A stretch of 64,000 nt of DNA, from the NCBI RefSeq assembly GCF_000145275.1, contig NC_014393.1:620001-684000 (forward strand). The letters are read 5' to 3'. A program made the position numbers and the translations under genes. Origin of the DNA: Clostridium cellulovorans 743B. Its GTDB lineage: Bacteria; Bacillota; Clostridia; Clostridiales; Clostridiaceae. Positions 26,558 through 35,339 of this stretch are shown here, piece after piece (position 1 is the first letter of the stretch; every line of letters begins with the position of its first letter). The notes beneath the pieces are model-generated. The model was not told the DNA's origin, did no database searches, and was given only the letters and a program-made list of their open reading frames with translations.

Positions 26558-27382
26558 ATGAAAAAGCAAAAAAGAGTTATACCTGGTTTTGGACTTTCCT
26601 TAGGAGTTACATTAACCTTCCTTAGTTTAATTGTTTTGATTCCTATAGCCTCTGTTATCATAAAAGGCACAGATATGGGTTTTGGAGGTTTTCTTAAGAT
26701 AGTCTTTGATGAAAGAGTTTTAGCGTCATATAAAGTAAGTATGTTAAGTGCCCTTGTAGCAGCCTTAATAAATAGTGTCTTTGGTCTTATTTTAGCTTGG
26801 GTACTTGTAAGATATAATTTCCCACTAAAGAGAATAATGGATGGAGTTATCGATTTACCTTTTGCTTTGCCTACAGCAGTTGCTGGTATAGCACTTACAA
26901 CTTTGTATTCACAAAATGGTCTACTTGGAAGCTTCTTTTATAAGTTTGGTATTAAGATTGCATTTACACCTTTAGGAATTATTATAGCTATGACATTTAT
27001 TGGTATACCTTTTGTTGTTAGAACAGTGCAGCCAGTGTTAGAGGAATTAGATTTTCAATTTGAGGAAGCAGCAAGAATGCTTGGAGCTAGCAGAAGAACG
27101 ACCTTCTTCAAAGTGATTTTCCCTGAAGTTTTTCCAGCATTATTAACAGGATTTGGACTAGCGTTTGCTAGAGCACTTGGGGAATACGGAAGCGTTGTTT
27201 TTATATCAGGGAACAAACCTATGAAAACAGAAATCCCACCATTTTTAATCATGAGTAAACTTGAACAGTATGATTACAGTGGGGCTACAGCAATTGCAAT
27301 AGTCATGTTATTAATATCATTTTTAGTATTATTTCTTATGAATGTTGTACAAGTGCGTGCTAACAAATTCAGCAAGTCTTGA
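26558..27382 (+). CDS. cysT: Sulfate ABC transporter permease CysT
   Basis: This 274-residue integral membrane protein has about six segments. PFALPTAVAGIALTTLY and the EAA loop FEEAARMLGASRRTTFFKV near residues 168-186 are typical of CysT/CysU. FARALGEYGSVVFISGN is the conserved segment shared by sulfate and molybdate permeases. It pairs with CysW to form the channel. It lies 27 bases after the binding-protein gene and ten bases before the likely cysW start. Confidence 0.94.
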   Translation: MKKQKRVIPGFGLSLGVTLTFLSLIVLIPIASVIIKGTDMGFGGFLKIVFDERVLASYKVSMLSALVAALINSVFGLILAWVLVRYNFPLKRIMDGVIDLPFALPTAVAGIALTTLYSQNGLLGSFFYKFGIKIAFTPLGIIIAMTFIGIPFVVRTVQPVLEELDFQFEEAARMLGASRRTTFFKVIFPEVFPALLTGFGLAFARALGEYGSVVFISGNKPMKTEIPPFLIMSKLEQYDYSGATAIAIVMLLISFLVLFLMNVVQVRANKFSKS

Positions 27383-27392
27383 GGTGATTGAG

Positions 27393-28220
27393 TTGAAAAA
27401 AGAATTAAAAACAGAAAATACAATAACAAAATGGATTCTTATTTTTATAAGTGTTGCCTTTTTAATATTGATGTTAGGGTTTCCTCTTGCTGTTGTAATG
27501 ATTGAAGCACTTAAAAAAGGTTTTGGTGCTTATGTTAAGGCCATAACAGATAATTATACTTTAAAAGCAGTGTCCCTTACCTTGCTTGCTACACTAGTAG
27601 CCACAATAGTAAACACGATATTTGGTATTTTTGCTGCATGGGCTATTACTAAGTTTAAATTTAAAAATAAAAATATATTAACTACATTGATAGATATACC
27701 TTTCGCCATATCTCCTGTAATTGCTGGACTTATATTTATATTAACCTTTGGACGTATCGGATGGCTTAATGGTTTATTATCTGCAATTGATGCAAAAATA
27801 GTTTTTGCTATTCCAGGAATTATTTTAGCTACGATTTTCGTTACGTTCCCATTTGTATCAAGAGAAATAATTCCACTTATGAATTCTCAAGGAACAGATG
27901 AAGAAGAAGCTGCGGCAATGATGGGAGCTAGTGGGTTTAAAATCTTCACGAAAATAACTCTTCCTAATATTAAATGGGGACTTATTTATGGAATTATACT
28001 TTGTACTGCAAGAGCTATGGGAGAGTTTGGAGCTGTTTCTGTTGTATCAGGACATATCAGAGGAAAAACTAATACATTGCCTTTGCATGTAGAGATTTTA
28101 TATAATGAATATCAATTTTCAGCAGCCTTTGCTGTTTCATCACTTTTAGTAATAATCGCAATAGTTGTCTTGATTTTGAGAAATATAGTTGAATGGAAAG
28201 CTAAGAAGGGGGACTTATAA
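27393..28220 (+). CDS. cysW: Sulfate ABC transporter permease CysW
   Basis: This protein of 275 residues is the second sulfate permease. Its EAA loop reads EEEAAAMMGASGFKIFTKI, and ARAMGEFGAVSVVSGHIRG is the family hallmark. A longer frame from 27342 overlaps cysT. The TTG at 27393 is preferred because GAGGTGA lies six bases upstream and the product then begins MKKELKTENTITKW. Its stop overlaps the cysA start by one base. Together with CysT and CysA it imports sulfate at the cost of ATP. Confidence 0.92.
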   Translation: MKKELKTENTITKWILIFISVAFLILMLGFPLAVVMIEALKKGFGAYVKAITDNYTLKAVSLTLLATLVATIVNTIFGIFAAWAITKFKFKNKNILTTLIDIPFAISPVIAGLIFILTFGRIGWLNGLLSAIDAKIVFAIPGIILATIFVTFPFVSREIIPLMNSQGTDEEEAAAMMGASGFKIFTKITLPNIKWGLIYGIILCTARAMGEFGAVSVVSGHIRGKTNTLPLHVEILYNEYQFSAAFAVSSLLVIIAIVVLILRNIVEWKAKKGDL

Positions 28221-29278
28221 TGTACGTTGAACTGAAGAATATTAAAAAAACCTTCAAGGATTTTAAGGCATCTGATGACGTAAGTTTTGGAATTGAAAAG
28301 GGAAAGCTTATTGGTTTGCTTGGACCTAGTGGTAGTGGTAAAACCACAATTCTTAGAATGATTGCAGGTCTTGAAACTCCTGACTCTGGGGATATCATCA
28401 TAGATGGTGTAAGAGTTAATGATATTGAGGCAGGGAAAAGAGGAATAGGTTTTGTTTTTCAAAGTTATGCATTATTTAGACATATGACAGTTTTTGATAA
28501 CATAGCCTTTGGTCTTAATGTCCAAAAGCAAGATAAAAAGAAAATTAAAGCTCGTGTTGAAGAATTAATAAAACTTATTGGGTTAGAAGGGATGGAAAAA
28601 AGATATCCTCATCAACTTTCAGGAGGACAAAGGCAAAGAGTTGCTTTTGCTAGAGCTTTAGCTCCTAATCCTCATTTATTGCTACTTGATGAACCATTCG
28701 CTGCTATCGATGCCAAGGTACGTCAGGAACTTAGAACTTGGCTTAAGAAAACTATTTCTGAATTAAACATTACTAGTATATTTGTAACTCATGATCAAGA
28801 TGAAGCTATTGAGGTTGCAGATGAAATTATAGTAACTAACAAAGGTAGAATTGAACAAAAGGGAACCCCTATGGAAATATATAAAAATCCGAAAACTCCA
28901 TTTGTAGCACAATTTATTGGAGAGTCAGCGGTTATTGAGGATTATTCAAAGCTTAAAGGTTTTGGTGATTCAAAGTTCACAAAGGCAATTGTGAGACCAG
29001 AGTTTATTCAATTAGCTAAGAATAAAGCAGAACTTAAATATATTCATCCAGTGGAAGAAGGGATAGTTGAGGATGTTGCTTTTAGAGGAAGTAGTATACA
29101 GATAACTTTTAAGGTTGGAGATATAACTTTAACAGCATACAGATCCTTAGAACATGATCCTATAAAAGTTGGCGACAAGGTTTTTGCTTTGATATTTAGA
29201 CTATATGTATTTAATGATACAGAAGCTTATATACTTGAAAACAACGCTATGACTGATCCAATGCCAGTATTTATTTAG
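28220..29278 (+). CDS. cysA: Sulfate ABC transporter ATP-binding protein CysA
   Basis: This is a 352-residue ATPase. Walker A GPSGSGKTT is near residue 36, the Q-loop is in FVFQSYALFRHM, the signature is LSGGQRQR, Walker B is LLLLDEPF and the switch is THDQDEA. A C-terminal TOBE-like domain from about 235 (IVRPEFIQL, RGSSIQITF) matches CysA proteins. The start codon overlaps the stop of cysW, indicating coupled translation. It powers import through CysTW. Confidence 0.95.
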   Translation: MYVELKNIKKTFKDFKASDDVSFGIEKGKLIGLLGPSGSGKTTILRMIAGLETPDSGDIIIDGVRVNDIEAGKRGIGFVFQSYALFRHMTVFDNIAFGLNVQKQDKKKIKARVEELIKLIGLEGMEKRYPHQLSGGQRQRVAFARALAPNPHLLLLDEPFAAIDAKVRQELRTWLKKTISELNITSIFVTHDQDEAIEVADEIIVTNKGRIEQKGTPMEIYKNPKTPFVAQFIGESAVIEDYSKLKGFGDSKFTKAIVRPEFIQLAKNKAELKYIHPVEEGIVEDVAFRGSSIQITFKVGDITLTAYRSLEHDPIKVGDKVFALIFRLYVFNDTEAYILENNAMTDPMPVFI

Positions 29279-29409
29279 TAATTATCCATATTTCTAACTA
29301 AACAAGCTAAATTTTTAACTTGAAACTTTATAGAGATTACTTTCAAAAATAAGATCAATGTTGGTGCTATGACTTGTTAAAATTTCAAAGGTTAAGAAAG
29401 GGGAACTAA

Positions 29410-31086
29410 ATGAAGATTAATAAATTAAGTACGGATATTTTAATTATAGGTGGTGGAACTGCAGGATGTTACGCTGCAATAACAATTTCTGAAAGTTCTG
29501 ATGCTAAGGTGATTATTGCTGAAAAAGCAAATATAAAACGAAGTGGCTGCTTAGCAGCTGGTGTTAATGCTATTAATGCCTATATTGTTAAAGGAAATAA
29601 ACCAGAAGATTATGTTGATTATGCAAAGAAGGATGCTGACAATATTGTTCGTGAGGATTTACTTTTAACTATGGCTGAAAGATTAAATGATGTAACAAAA
29701 AAACTTGAGGATTTAGGGTTAGTAATTTTAAAGGATGAGAATGGCCAATATGTAGCAAGAGGAAATAGAAATATCAAAATCAATGGTGAAAATATTAAAC
29801 CAATCTTAGCAGATGCTGTAAACAAGCTACACAATGTTGCAGTGATAAATAAAATCAATATCATTGATTTTATTTTAGAAGACGGAAAAGTAGTAGGTGC
29901 CTATGGTATAGGGGTTAACGAGGAAGTCTTTTATGTAATAGAAGCAAAAGCTGTTATATGTGCAACTGGTGGTGCTTCTGGACTTTACAGACCAAATAAT
30001 CCAGGGTTCTCAAGACATAAAATGTGGTACAGTCCATTTAATACAGGTGCTGGTTATGCAATGGGTATAAGAGCCGGGGCTGAAATGACTACCTTCGAGA
30101 TGAGATTTATTGCTCTAAGATGTAAAGATACCATTGCGCCAACAGGTACAATAGCTCAAGGTGTTGGAGCAAAACAAGTGAATTCTCTAGGAGAAGAATA
30201 TGAGAGTAAATATGGAATTACAACTTCTCAGCGTGTTTATGGAACAGTTCAAGAAAATTTAGCTGGAAGAGGTCCATGCTATCTAAAGACTGAAGGAATT
30301 TCAGCGGTGCAAGATGATCAGTTGCTAAAGGCGTATTTAAATATGGCTCCTAGTCAAACACTTAAGTGGATAGAAGAAAATAAGAAACCTAGTGAACAGA
30401 ATGTAGAAATTGAGGGAACAGAACCATACATTGTAGGTGGTCATACAGCTAGTGGTTATTGGATAGATACTAAAAGAGCAACCACTATTAAGGGCTTATA
30501 TGCAGCTGGTGATGTAGCTGGTGGATGTCCTCAAAAATATGTTACTGGTGCATTAGTAGAAGGTGAAATAGCTGCTAATTCAGCTTTAGAATATATAAAT
30601 GGCTATGAAAAGATAGAAATCAAAGAGAATATCATCGATAAGAGATTTAATGAAGTTACTGCAATGTTTAGTAAAGAAGATTCTATATATGATGTAGAAA
30701 AGTTAGAAGACGCTATGCAAAAAGTTATGGACAACTATGCAGGCGGAATAAAAACCAACTATCAATACAATGAGAAACAATTAAACCTTGCAGATGAAAA
30801 GATTGATAACATAATAAGACTTAGCGAAGGGATTAAAGCTAAAGACATTGATGATTTAGTGCAGATTTTTGAGTTAAAAGATAGATTGGTAGTTTGTAAA
30901 AGTGTTATTGCTCATCTAAGAGCAAGAAAAGAAACAAGATGGCATAGCTTTGCTGAAAATTTAGATTATCCAGAGAAGGATGATTCATGGCTTAAATATG
31001 TAAATTCCAAAGTTGTTGATGGAAACCTTGAAATAATCTACAGAGACTTAGTTTACAGAGGTGAGATATATGAGCATATCGATTGA
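29410..31086 (+). CDS. aprA: Adenylylsulfate reductase alpha-like FAD flavoprotein
   Basis: This 558-residue FAD protein belongs to the fumarate reductase/AprA superfamily. The dinucleotide fold is at the N-terminus (DILIIGGGTAGCYAAI), with KRSGCLAAGVNAINAY, ICATGGASGLYRPN and GLYAAGDVAGGCPQKYVTGAL as conserved elements. AprA-like features include the RHKMWYSPFNTGAGYAMGIRAG region. It should reduce adenosine 5'-phosphosulfate to sulfite with its ferredoxin-like partner encoded next. The location between sulfate import and CysDN supports an assimilatory role. The alternative, a general succinate dehydrogenase-like enzyme, is less likely in this context. Confidence 0.88.
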   Translation: MKINKLSTDILIIGGGTAGCYAAITISESSDAKVIIAEKANIKRSGCLAAGVNAINAYIVKGNKPEDYVDYAKKDADNIVREDLLLTMAERLNDVTKKLEDLGLVILKDENGQYVARGNRNIKINGENIKPILADAVNKLHNVAVINKINIIDFILEDGKVVGAYGIGVNEEVFYVIEAKAVICATGGASGLYRPNNPGFSRHKMWYSPFNTGAGYAMGIRAGAEMTTFEMRFIALRCKDTIAPTGTIAQGVGAKQVNSLGEEYESKYGITTSQRVYGTVQENLAGRGPCYLKTEGISAVQDDQLLKAYLNMAPSQTLKWIEENKKPSEQNVEIEGTEPYIVGGHTASGYWIDTKRATTIKGLYAAGDVAGGCPQKYVTGALVEGEIAANSALEYINGYEKIEIKENIIDKRFNEVTAMFSKEDSIYDVEKLEDAMQKVMDNYAGGIKTNYQYNEKQLNLADEKIDNIIRLSEGIKAKDIDDLVQIFELKDRLVVCKSVIAHLRARKETRWHSFAENLDYPEKDDSWLKYVNSKVVDGNLEIIYRDLVYRGEIYEHID

Positions 31087-31384
31087 TAAATCACTTTGTG
31101 TTGGTTGCAAGCAATGCAGTGAAGTCTGTCCAGGTAACTTAATAAGAATTGATGAAAACAACAAAGCATTTATAAAGTATCCTAAAGATTGCTGGGGCTG
31201 CGTTTCCTGTGTTAAGGAATGCAAGGTAAATGCGATTAAGTTCTATCTTGGTGCTGATATTGGAGGTAGAGGAAGCTTGGCTTATACCAAAGAAGAGAAG
31301 GATATAACTCATTGGGTCATTGAAGAAAAATATGGCACAGTTAAAACAATAGATGTAAATAAAAAGAGTGCAAATGCATATTAA
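31070..31384 (+). CDS. aprB: Adenylylsulfate reductase beta-like ferredoxin
   Basis: This protein of 104 residues has two [4Fe-4S] motifs, CVGCKQCSEVCPGN and CWGCVSCVKECKVNAI, followed by a short C-terminal tail. AprB proteins have this layout; the tail wraps the alpha subunit in known structures. The ATG at 31070 lies six bases from AGAGGTGA and is preferred to GTG at 31061. It overlaps the end of aprA by 17 bases, which fits a stoichiometric complex. It passes electrons to the FAD of AprA. Confidence 0.9.
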   Translation: MSISIDKSLCVGCKQCSEVCPGNLIRIDENNKAFIKYPKDCWGCVSCVKECKVNAIKFYLGADIGGRGSLAYTKEEKDITHWVIEEKYGTVKTIDVNKKSANAY

Positions 31385-31457
31385 AAGTACATGTTACTAA
31401 AACGCAGAAGAAGCAATAGCATTAAAAATGTTAAGGTATATTAAGGAGGAACTTGTG

Positions 31458-32258
31458 ATGGATCATTTAGATTTATTAGAGGCGCAAAGTATTTTTATAT
31501 TAAGAGAAGCATACAAAAAATTAGGTAAACTCGGAATGCTTTGGTCAATTGGTAAGGATTCTACAGTTTTATTATGGCTAGCTAAGAAAGCTTTTTATGG
31601 ACACTGTCCATTCCCATTTATACATGTTGATACAACTTATAAAATTCCAGAAATGATACAATACAGAGACCGTGTTGCTAAAGAATTAAATTTAGATTTA
31701 ATTGTTCACACAAATAAAGAAGCTATTGAAGCTGGAATGGGTCCTGACCAAGGTAGATTAGTTTGTTGTAAAGCTCTTAAAACAGAAGCACTTCAGGATG
31801 TTGTTAGAGTTTACGGCTTTGAGGGACTTATTGTTGGAGTTAGACGTGATGAAGAAGGTTCACGTTCAAAAGAAAGAGTATTTAGTGAAAGAAACAAAGA
31901 GTACGAGTGGGATTATTCAAATCAACCACCAGAGCTTTGGGATCAATTTAAGACAGACTTCCCTAAGGGAAATCATATAAGAGTTCATCCTCTTTTACAT
32001 TGGAATGAGTTAGATATTTGGGAATATATAAAAAGAGAAAATATTCCTATCATAGATTTATATTTCTCAAAAAACGGAGAAAGATACAGAAGCCTTGGTT
32101 GTGCTCCATGTACTGGAAGAATTAAATCGGAGGCAAAAAATCTTGATGAAATCATTGAAGAATTGAGGCATACAACCACTGGGGAACGTGCTGGACGTGC
32201 TCAAGACCAAGAAGATTCTTATGCAATGCAAAAGCTTCGTAAGGATGGATATATGTAA
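31458..32258 (+). CDS. cysD: Sulfate adenylyltransferase subunit 2
   Basis: This 266-residue protein of the PAPS-reductase-like ATP pyrophosphatase fold starts MDHLDLLEAQSIFILREAY, the usual CysD beginning. The P-loop-like SIGKDSTVLLWLA is near residue 34, and LVCCKALKTEAL, GVRRDEEGSRSKE and RYRSLGCAPCTG follow. It forms APS from sulfate and ATP, driven by the GTPase CysN. AAGGAGG lies eight bases before the ATG at 31458; an earlier in-frame start at 31428 lacks this. The C-terminal RAGRAQDQED segment is family standard. Confidence 0.95.
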   Translation: MDHLDLLEAQSIFILREAYKKLGKLGMLWSIGKDSTVLLWLAKKAFYGHCPFPFIHVDTTYKIPEMIQYRDRVAKELNLDLIVHTNKEAIEAGMGPDQGRLVCCKALKTEALQDVVRVYGFEGLIVGVRRDEEGSRSKERVFSERNKEYEWDYSNQPPELWDQFKTDFPKGNHIRVHPLLHWNELDIWEYIKRENIPIIDLYFSKNGERYRSLGCAPCTGRIKSEAKNLDEIIEELRHTTTGERAGRAQDQEDSYAMQKLRKDGYM

Positions 32259-32311
32259 GAGTTCTTTTAAAATAATTTACAGTGCTTAAACCAGAAAGGA
32301 GCTTATTTAAA

Positions 32312-34009
32312 ATGAGTGAAAAACAAAATACTTTAAAAATAGTTGTGGTTGGACACGTTGACCACGGTAAATCAACAGTAATAGGACGTTTACTTCATGA
32401 TACACAATCGCTACCAGAAGGTACTATCAACAAGGTTAAAAGAATTGCAAAAGAGACAGGAAAGCCTTTTGAGTATGCTTATCTTTTAGATGCTTTTGAA
32501 GAAGAACAAAAGCAAGGTATTACAATTGATACAACTCAAATTCAGTTTCAAACCAAAAAGAGAGATTATGTTATAATTGATGCCCCAGGTCATAAAGAGT
32601 TCTTAAAAAATATGATATCTGGTGCTGCTAATGCAGAGGCTGCATTACTTGTTATTGATGTTAAAGAAGGAGTTCAAGAACAATCAAAGAGACACGCTTA
32701 TATTCTTTCCTTGCTTGGTATTAAGAAGGTATATGTAGTATTAAATAAGATGGATTTAGTTGATTATTCTGAAGAAGTATTCAATGATGTATCAACAGCT
32801 ATGAATAAGTTCCTAGGAGAATTAGACGTTTATCCACTTGCATATATTCCTGTATCCGCATACTATGGTGAAAATATTTTAGATGATTCAACTAAGATGC
32901 CTTGGTATAAAGGACAATCAATAATAAATGCTATAGATAGTCTTGAAAATGAAAAAGGGATAGAAGAGAGATCTTTAAGATTTCCGATTCAAGATGTGTA
33001 CAAGTTCGATGATAGACGTATTATAGCTGGACGTATTGAAAGTGGGAAATTAAAAGTTGGCGATGAAATTGTTATCTATCCAGAAGGTAAAAAGACTCAG
33101 GTAAAAACCATTGAGTACTGGGTAGAAAAAGATAAAAAAGATGAAATAAAAGCTGGAGAATCTGTTGGTATTACTGTTACAGATGAGTTCTTCAATAAAC
33201 GTGGAGAAATTATTACTAAGGCAGAAAACCCTCCTTTTATATCTAACTCTTTTAGAGCAAATATTTTCTGGATGGGTAAAAATGATTTAGTTAAGAACAA
33301 GAAATACAAAATTAAGCTTACAACTCAAGAGGTTGAAGGTGAAATTGATAAAATTATTAAAGTTATCGATGCTTCTAGCTTAAATAGTAATGAAGAAGTA
33401 AGTAAAGTAGTTTTAAATGACGTAGCGGAAGTAATCATAAAGACAAAAGAACCAGTAGTCTTTGATGCGTTCAAAGATAGTCAAATTACTGGAAGATTTG
33501 TAATTGTTGATGGTTATGATGTTGCTGGTGGTGGTATTGTTGTTAAGAGCGAGGAAGGCGAAGTAGTACAAGGGTTAGAAACTTTCAAGTTCCAAGGCGT
33601 AAAAGCAAGAGGAGATATCTTTGAAGAATTCTATTATGACGTAGAAAGTCAAACAGTAAACAAAGAAATCGCTACTACTAATACCTATACTGTTGGAGAT
33701 TCTTTACCATTAAAGGGTGAAAGCTATGAATACCCTAGCTATTTCGATATCTTAGTTATTAGAGATAAGGTTGCGATTGCAGTTAGAGATGGTAAGGTTA
33801 ATAACATTGTAGCTTTAGAGGATTATCAATATTCAGGATATCCGTTAACTAATGGAAGAGGTTTTGAAATTAAAGCTAAAACTTCTGAAGAAATTAAAGA
33901 TTTCGTAGAAGGTTATAGTAATATAGATGAAAAGACAGAAGCTGAGTATTTAAATAAATGGGTTAACTTTGATACTTATAGAAAAGTAGTTTTCCGTTTT
34001 GATAAATAG
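32312..34009 (+). CDS. cysN: Sulfate adenylyltransferase subunit 1 (GTPase) with C-terminal extension
   Basis: This protein of about 565 residues starts at the ATG with AAAGGAGC upstream. The GTPase domain carries VVGHVDHGKST (G1), GITIDTTQ, DAPGHKEF (G3), NKMDLVDYS (G4) and PVSAYYGEN, with EF-Tu-like beta barrels after it. E. coli CysN has 475 residues, while fused CysNC proteins have an APS kinase after the barrels. Here about 130 extra residues follow, from near GVKARGDIFEEFYYD, and contain no P-loop, so no APS kinase is present. The extension's role is unknown. A terminator follows and ends the operon. Confidence 0.92.
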   Translation: MSEKQNTLKIVVVGHVDHGKSTVIGRLLHDTQSLPEGTINKVKRIAKETGKPFEYAYLLDAFEEEQKQGITIDTTQIQFQTKKRDYVIIDAPGHKEFLKNMISGAANAEAALLVIDVKEGVQEQSKRHAYILSLLGIKKVYVVLNKMDLVDYSEEVFNDVSTAMNKFLGELDVYPLAYIPVSAYYGENILDDSTKMPWYKGQSIINAIDSLENEKGIEERSLRFPIQDVYKFDDRRIIAGRIESGKLKVGDEIVIYPEGKKTQVKTIEYWVEKDKKDEIKAGESVGITVTDEFFNKRGEIITKAENPPFISNSFRANIFWMGKNDLVKNKKYKIKLTTQEVEGEIDKIIKVIDASSLNSNEEVSKVVLNDVAEVIIKTKEPVVFDAFKDSQITGRFVIVDGYDVAGGGIVVKSEEGEVVQGLETFKFQGVKARGDIFEEFYYDVESQTVNKEIATTNTYTVGDSLPLKGESYEYPSYFDILVIRDKVAIAVRDGKVNNIVALEDYQYSGYPLTNGRGFEIKAKTSEEIKDFVEGYSNIDEKTEAEYLNKWVNFDTYRKVVFRFDK

Positions 34010-34021
34010 TTGGATAGTTAT

Positions 34022-34062
34022 AGGATCACAGTATTTGAAAATAATGCTGTGGTTCTTTTCAT
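34022..34062 (+). terminator. Terminator of the sulfate assimilation operon
   Basis: GGATCACAGTA pairs imperfectly with TGCTGTGGTTC across an 11-base loop, with CTTTTC after it. Confidence 0.6.
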
Positions 34063-34140
34063 TTTGCACGGAAGTTACATTTTTGTACAAAATATACATT
34101 TAGGGGTTAGCACTTAAGTTATTAAGTGTTTACATGGGTA

Positions 34141-34171
34141 GTTGTAATATACAACAGTTTCGTGCTACAAT
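34141..34171 (+). promoter_or_regulatory. Palindrome and promoter of the MarR gene
   Basis: GTTGTA-ATA-TACAAC (34141-34155) is a perfect dyad. TTGTAA within it and TACAAT at 34166 could be -35 and -10 with 18-base spacing. A MarR dimer bound here would block its own transcription. Confidence 0.5.
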
Positions 34172-34189
34172 AATTTTTGGGGTGATATT

Positions 34190-34621
34190 ATGAATAATCA
34201 AGGTAGTGGTTATCTTCGAGAATTGATAAGAATATTAGCAAGACATTTGGGGGTATTAGAAAAGGAAGATTCAAATTGTTCTGGAGTTACTACTTCACAA
34301 TGCCATGCCATTGTAGAAGTGGGAAGAGCAGGAGAAATTTCTTTAAATGAGCTTGCAGATATATTAACTCTAGATAAAAGTACTATGAGTAGAACGATAA
34401 ACAATCTTGTTGATAAGAAATTAGTCATTAGAGAAATTGATCCAACGGATAGAAGATACGTGATGATTAAATTAACTGATGAAGGTATGAAAATATTTAA
34501 TGATATTGAAAGCAGTATGAATCAGTACTATGGTATTGTTTTTAATAATCTACCTGAAAATAAAAGAGAACAAGTGTTGGAGAGTTTAAACTTATTAATC
34601 GATGCTGTAGATAAAAAATAA
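34190..34621 (+). CDS. MarR-family transcriptional regulator
   Basis: This 143-residue protein has a winged helix-turn-helix: VTTSQCHAIVEVGRAGEISLNEL-type helices, then LDKSTMSRTINNLVDKKLV as the recognition helix, and the wing REIDPTDRRYVMIKLT with the conserved DXRR. N- and C-terminal helices would form the dimer. GGGGTGAT precedes the ATG. The GNAT acetyltransferase gene downstream may be a target. The upstream palindrome suggests autoregulation. The ligand is unknown; a cysteine near residue 27 (SNCSGV) could in principle sense oxidation. Confidence 0.9.
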   Translation: MNNQGSGYLRELIRILARHLGVLEKEDSNCSGVTTSQCHAIVEVGRAGEISLNELADILTLDKSTMSRTINNLVDKKLVIREIDPTDRRYVMIKLTDEGMKIFNDIESSMNQYYGIVFNNLPENKREQVLESLNLLIDAVDKK

Positions 34622-34779
34622 AGATTAGTTTCTAGTTATGAAACAGAAGGACTTTTGCGGAAAAATATTTGAATGAAGTATTATAATTGAATTACATAGA
34701 TGGTGACCATTTTACTTCATTAAAAGAGTCAATTAAAGAAAGTGTAAAAGTATTTATAGATAAAAAGGAGTGGTTAGAA

Positions 34780-35280
34780 ATGAATTATACTATCGAAAAT
34801 ATTGTACAAGAAGATTGGGAAAGCATTGCTAATATATACTTAGAAGGGATTAGTACAGGAAAAGCTACATTTCAAACAGATGTACCTACCTGGGAGCAAT
34901 GGGATAGTAGCCATACTAGAACTTGCAGATTAGTGGCTCGTTTAGATGACAAGATATTAGGCTGGTCAGCATTAAGTCCAACTTCTAGTAGATGTGTATA
35001 TGCTGGAGTTGCAGAAGTCAGCATATATATTGGAAAGGAATTTAGAGGTCAAGGTATAGGAACCTCTCTTTTAAATAGATTAATTAGTTTATCAGAAGAA
35101 AATGGTTTTTGGACTTTGCAATCTGGGATAATAAGAGAAAATGTTGAAAGCATAGAATTACATAAAAATTGTGGTTTTAGAGAAATTGGAGTAAGAGAAA
35201 AATTAGGAAAGATGAGTAATGGAAAATGGCATGATGTTGTTCTCATGGAGCGTAGGAGTAAAATAACTGGAATAAGTTAA
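34780..35280 (+). CDS. GNAT N-acetyltransferase, phosphinothricin acetyltransferase-like
   Basis: This 166-residue GNAT protein has the acetyl-CoA loop EFRGQGIGTSLLNRL near residues 88-102. The text EDWESIANIYLEGISTGKATFQTDVPTWEQWD and HKNCGFREIGVREKLGKMSNGKWHDVVLMERR matches the Pat/Bar-like branch (YncA type), which acetylates small amines such as methionine analogues. AAGGAG lies nine bases before the ATG at 34780. An in-frame TTG at 34687 would add 31 residues that do not belong to the fold and may be a remnant of a lost gene. The physiological substrate is unknown. Confidence 0.9.
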   Translation: MNYTIENIVQEDWESIANIYLEGISTGKATFQTDVPTWEQWDSSHTRTCRLVARLDDKILGWSALSPTSSRCVYAGVAEVSIYIGKEFRGQGIGTSLLNRLISLSEENGFWTLQSGIIRENVESIELHKNCGFREIGVREKLGKMSNGKWHDVVLMERRSKITGIS

Positions 35281-35339
35281 TTTAATACAAAAACAAAAGA
35301 TAATTAATATGAAAACAAAAGATAAACGGAGGAATTCTC

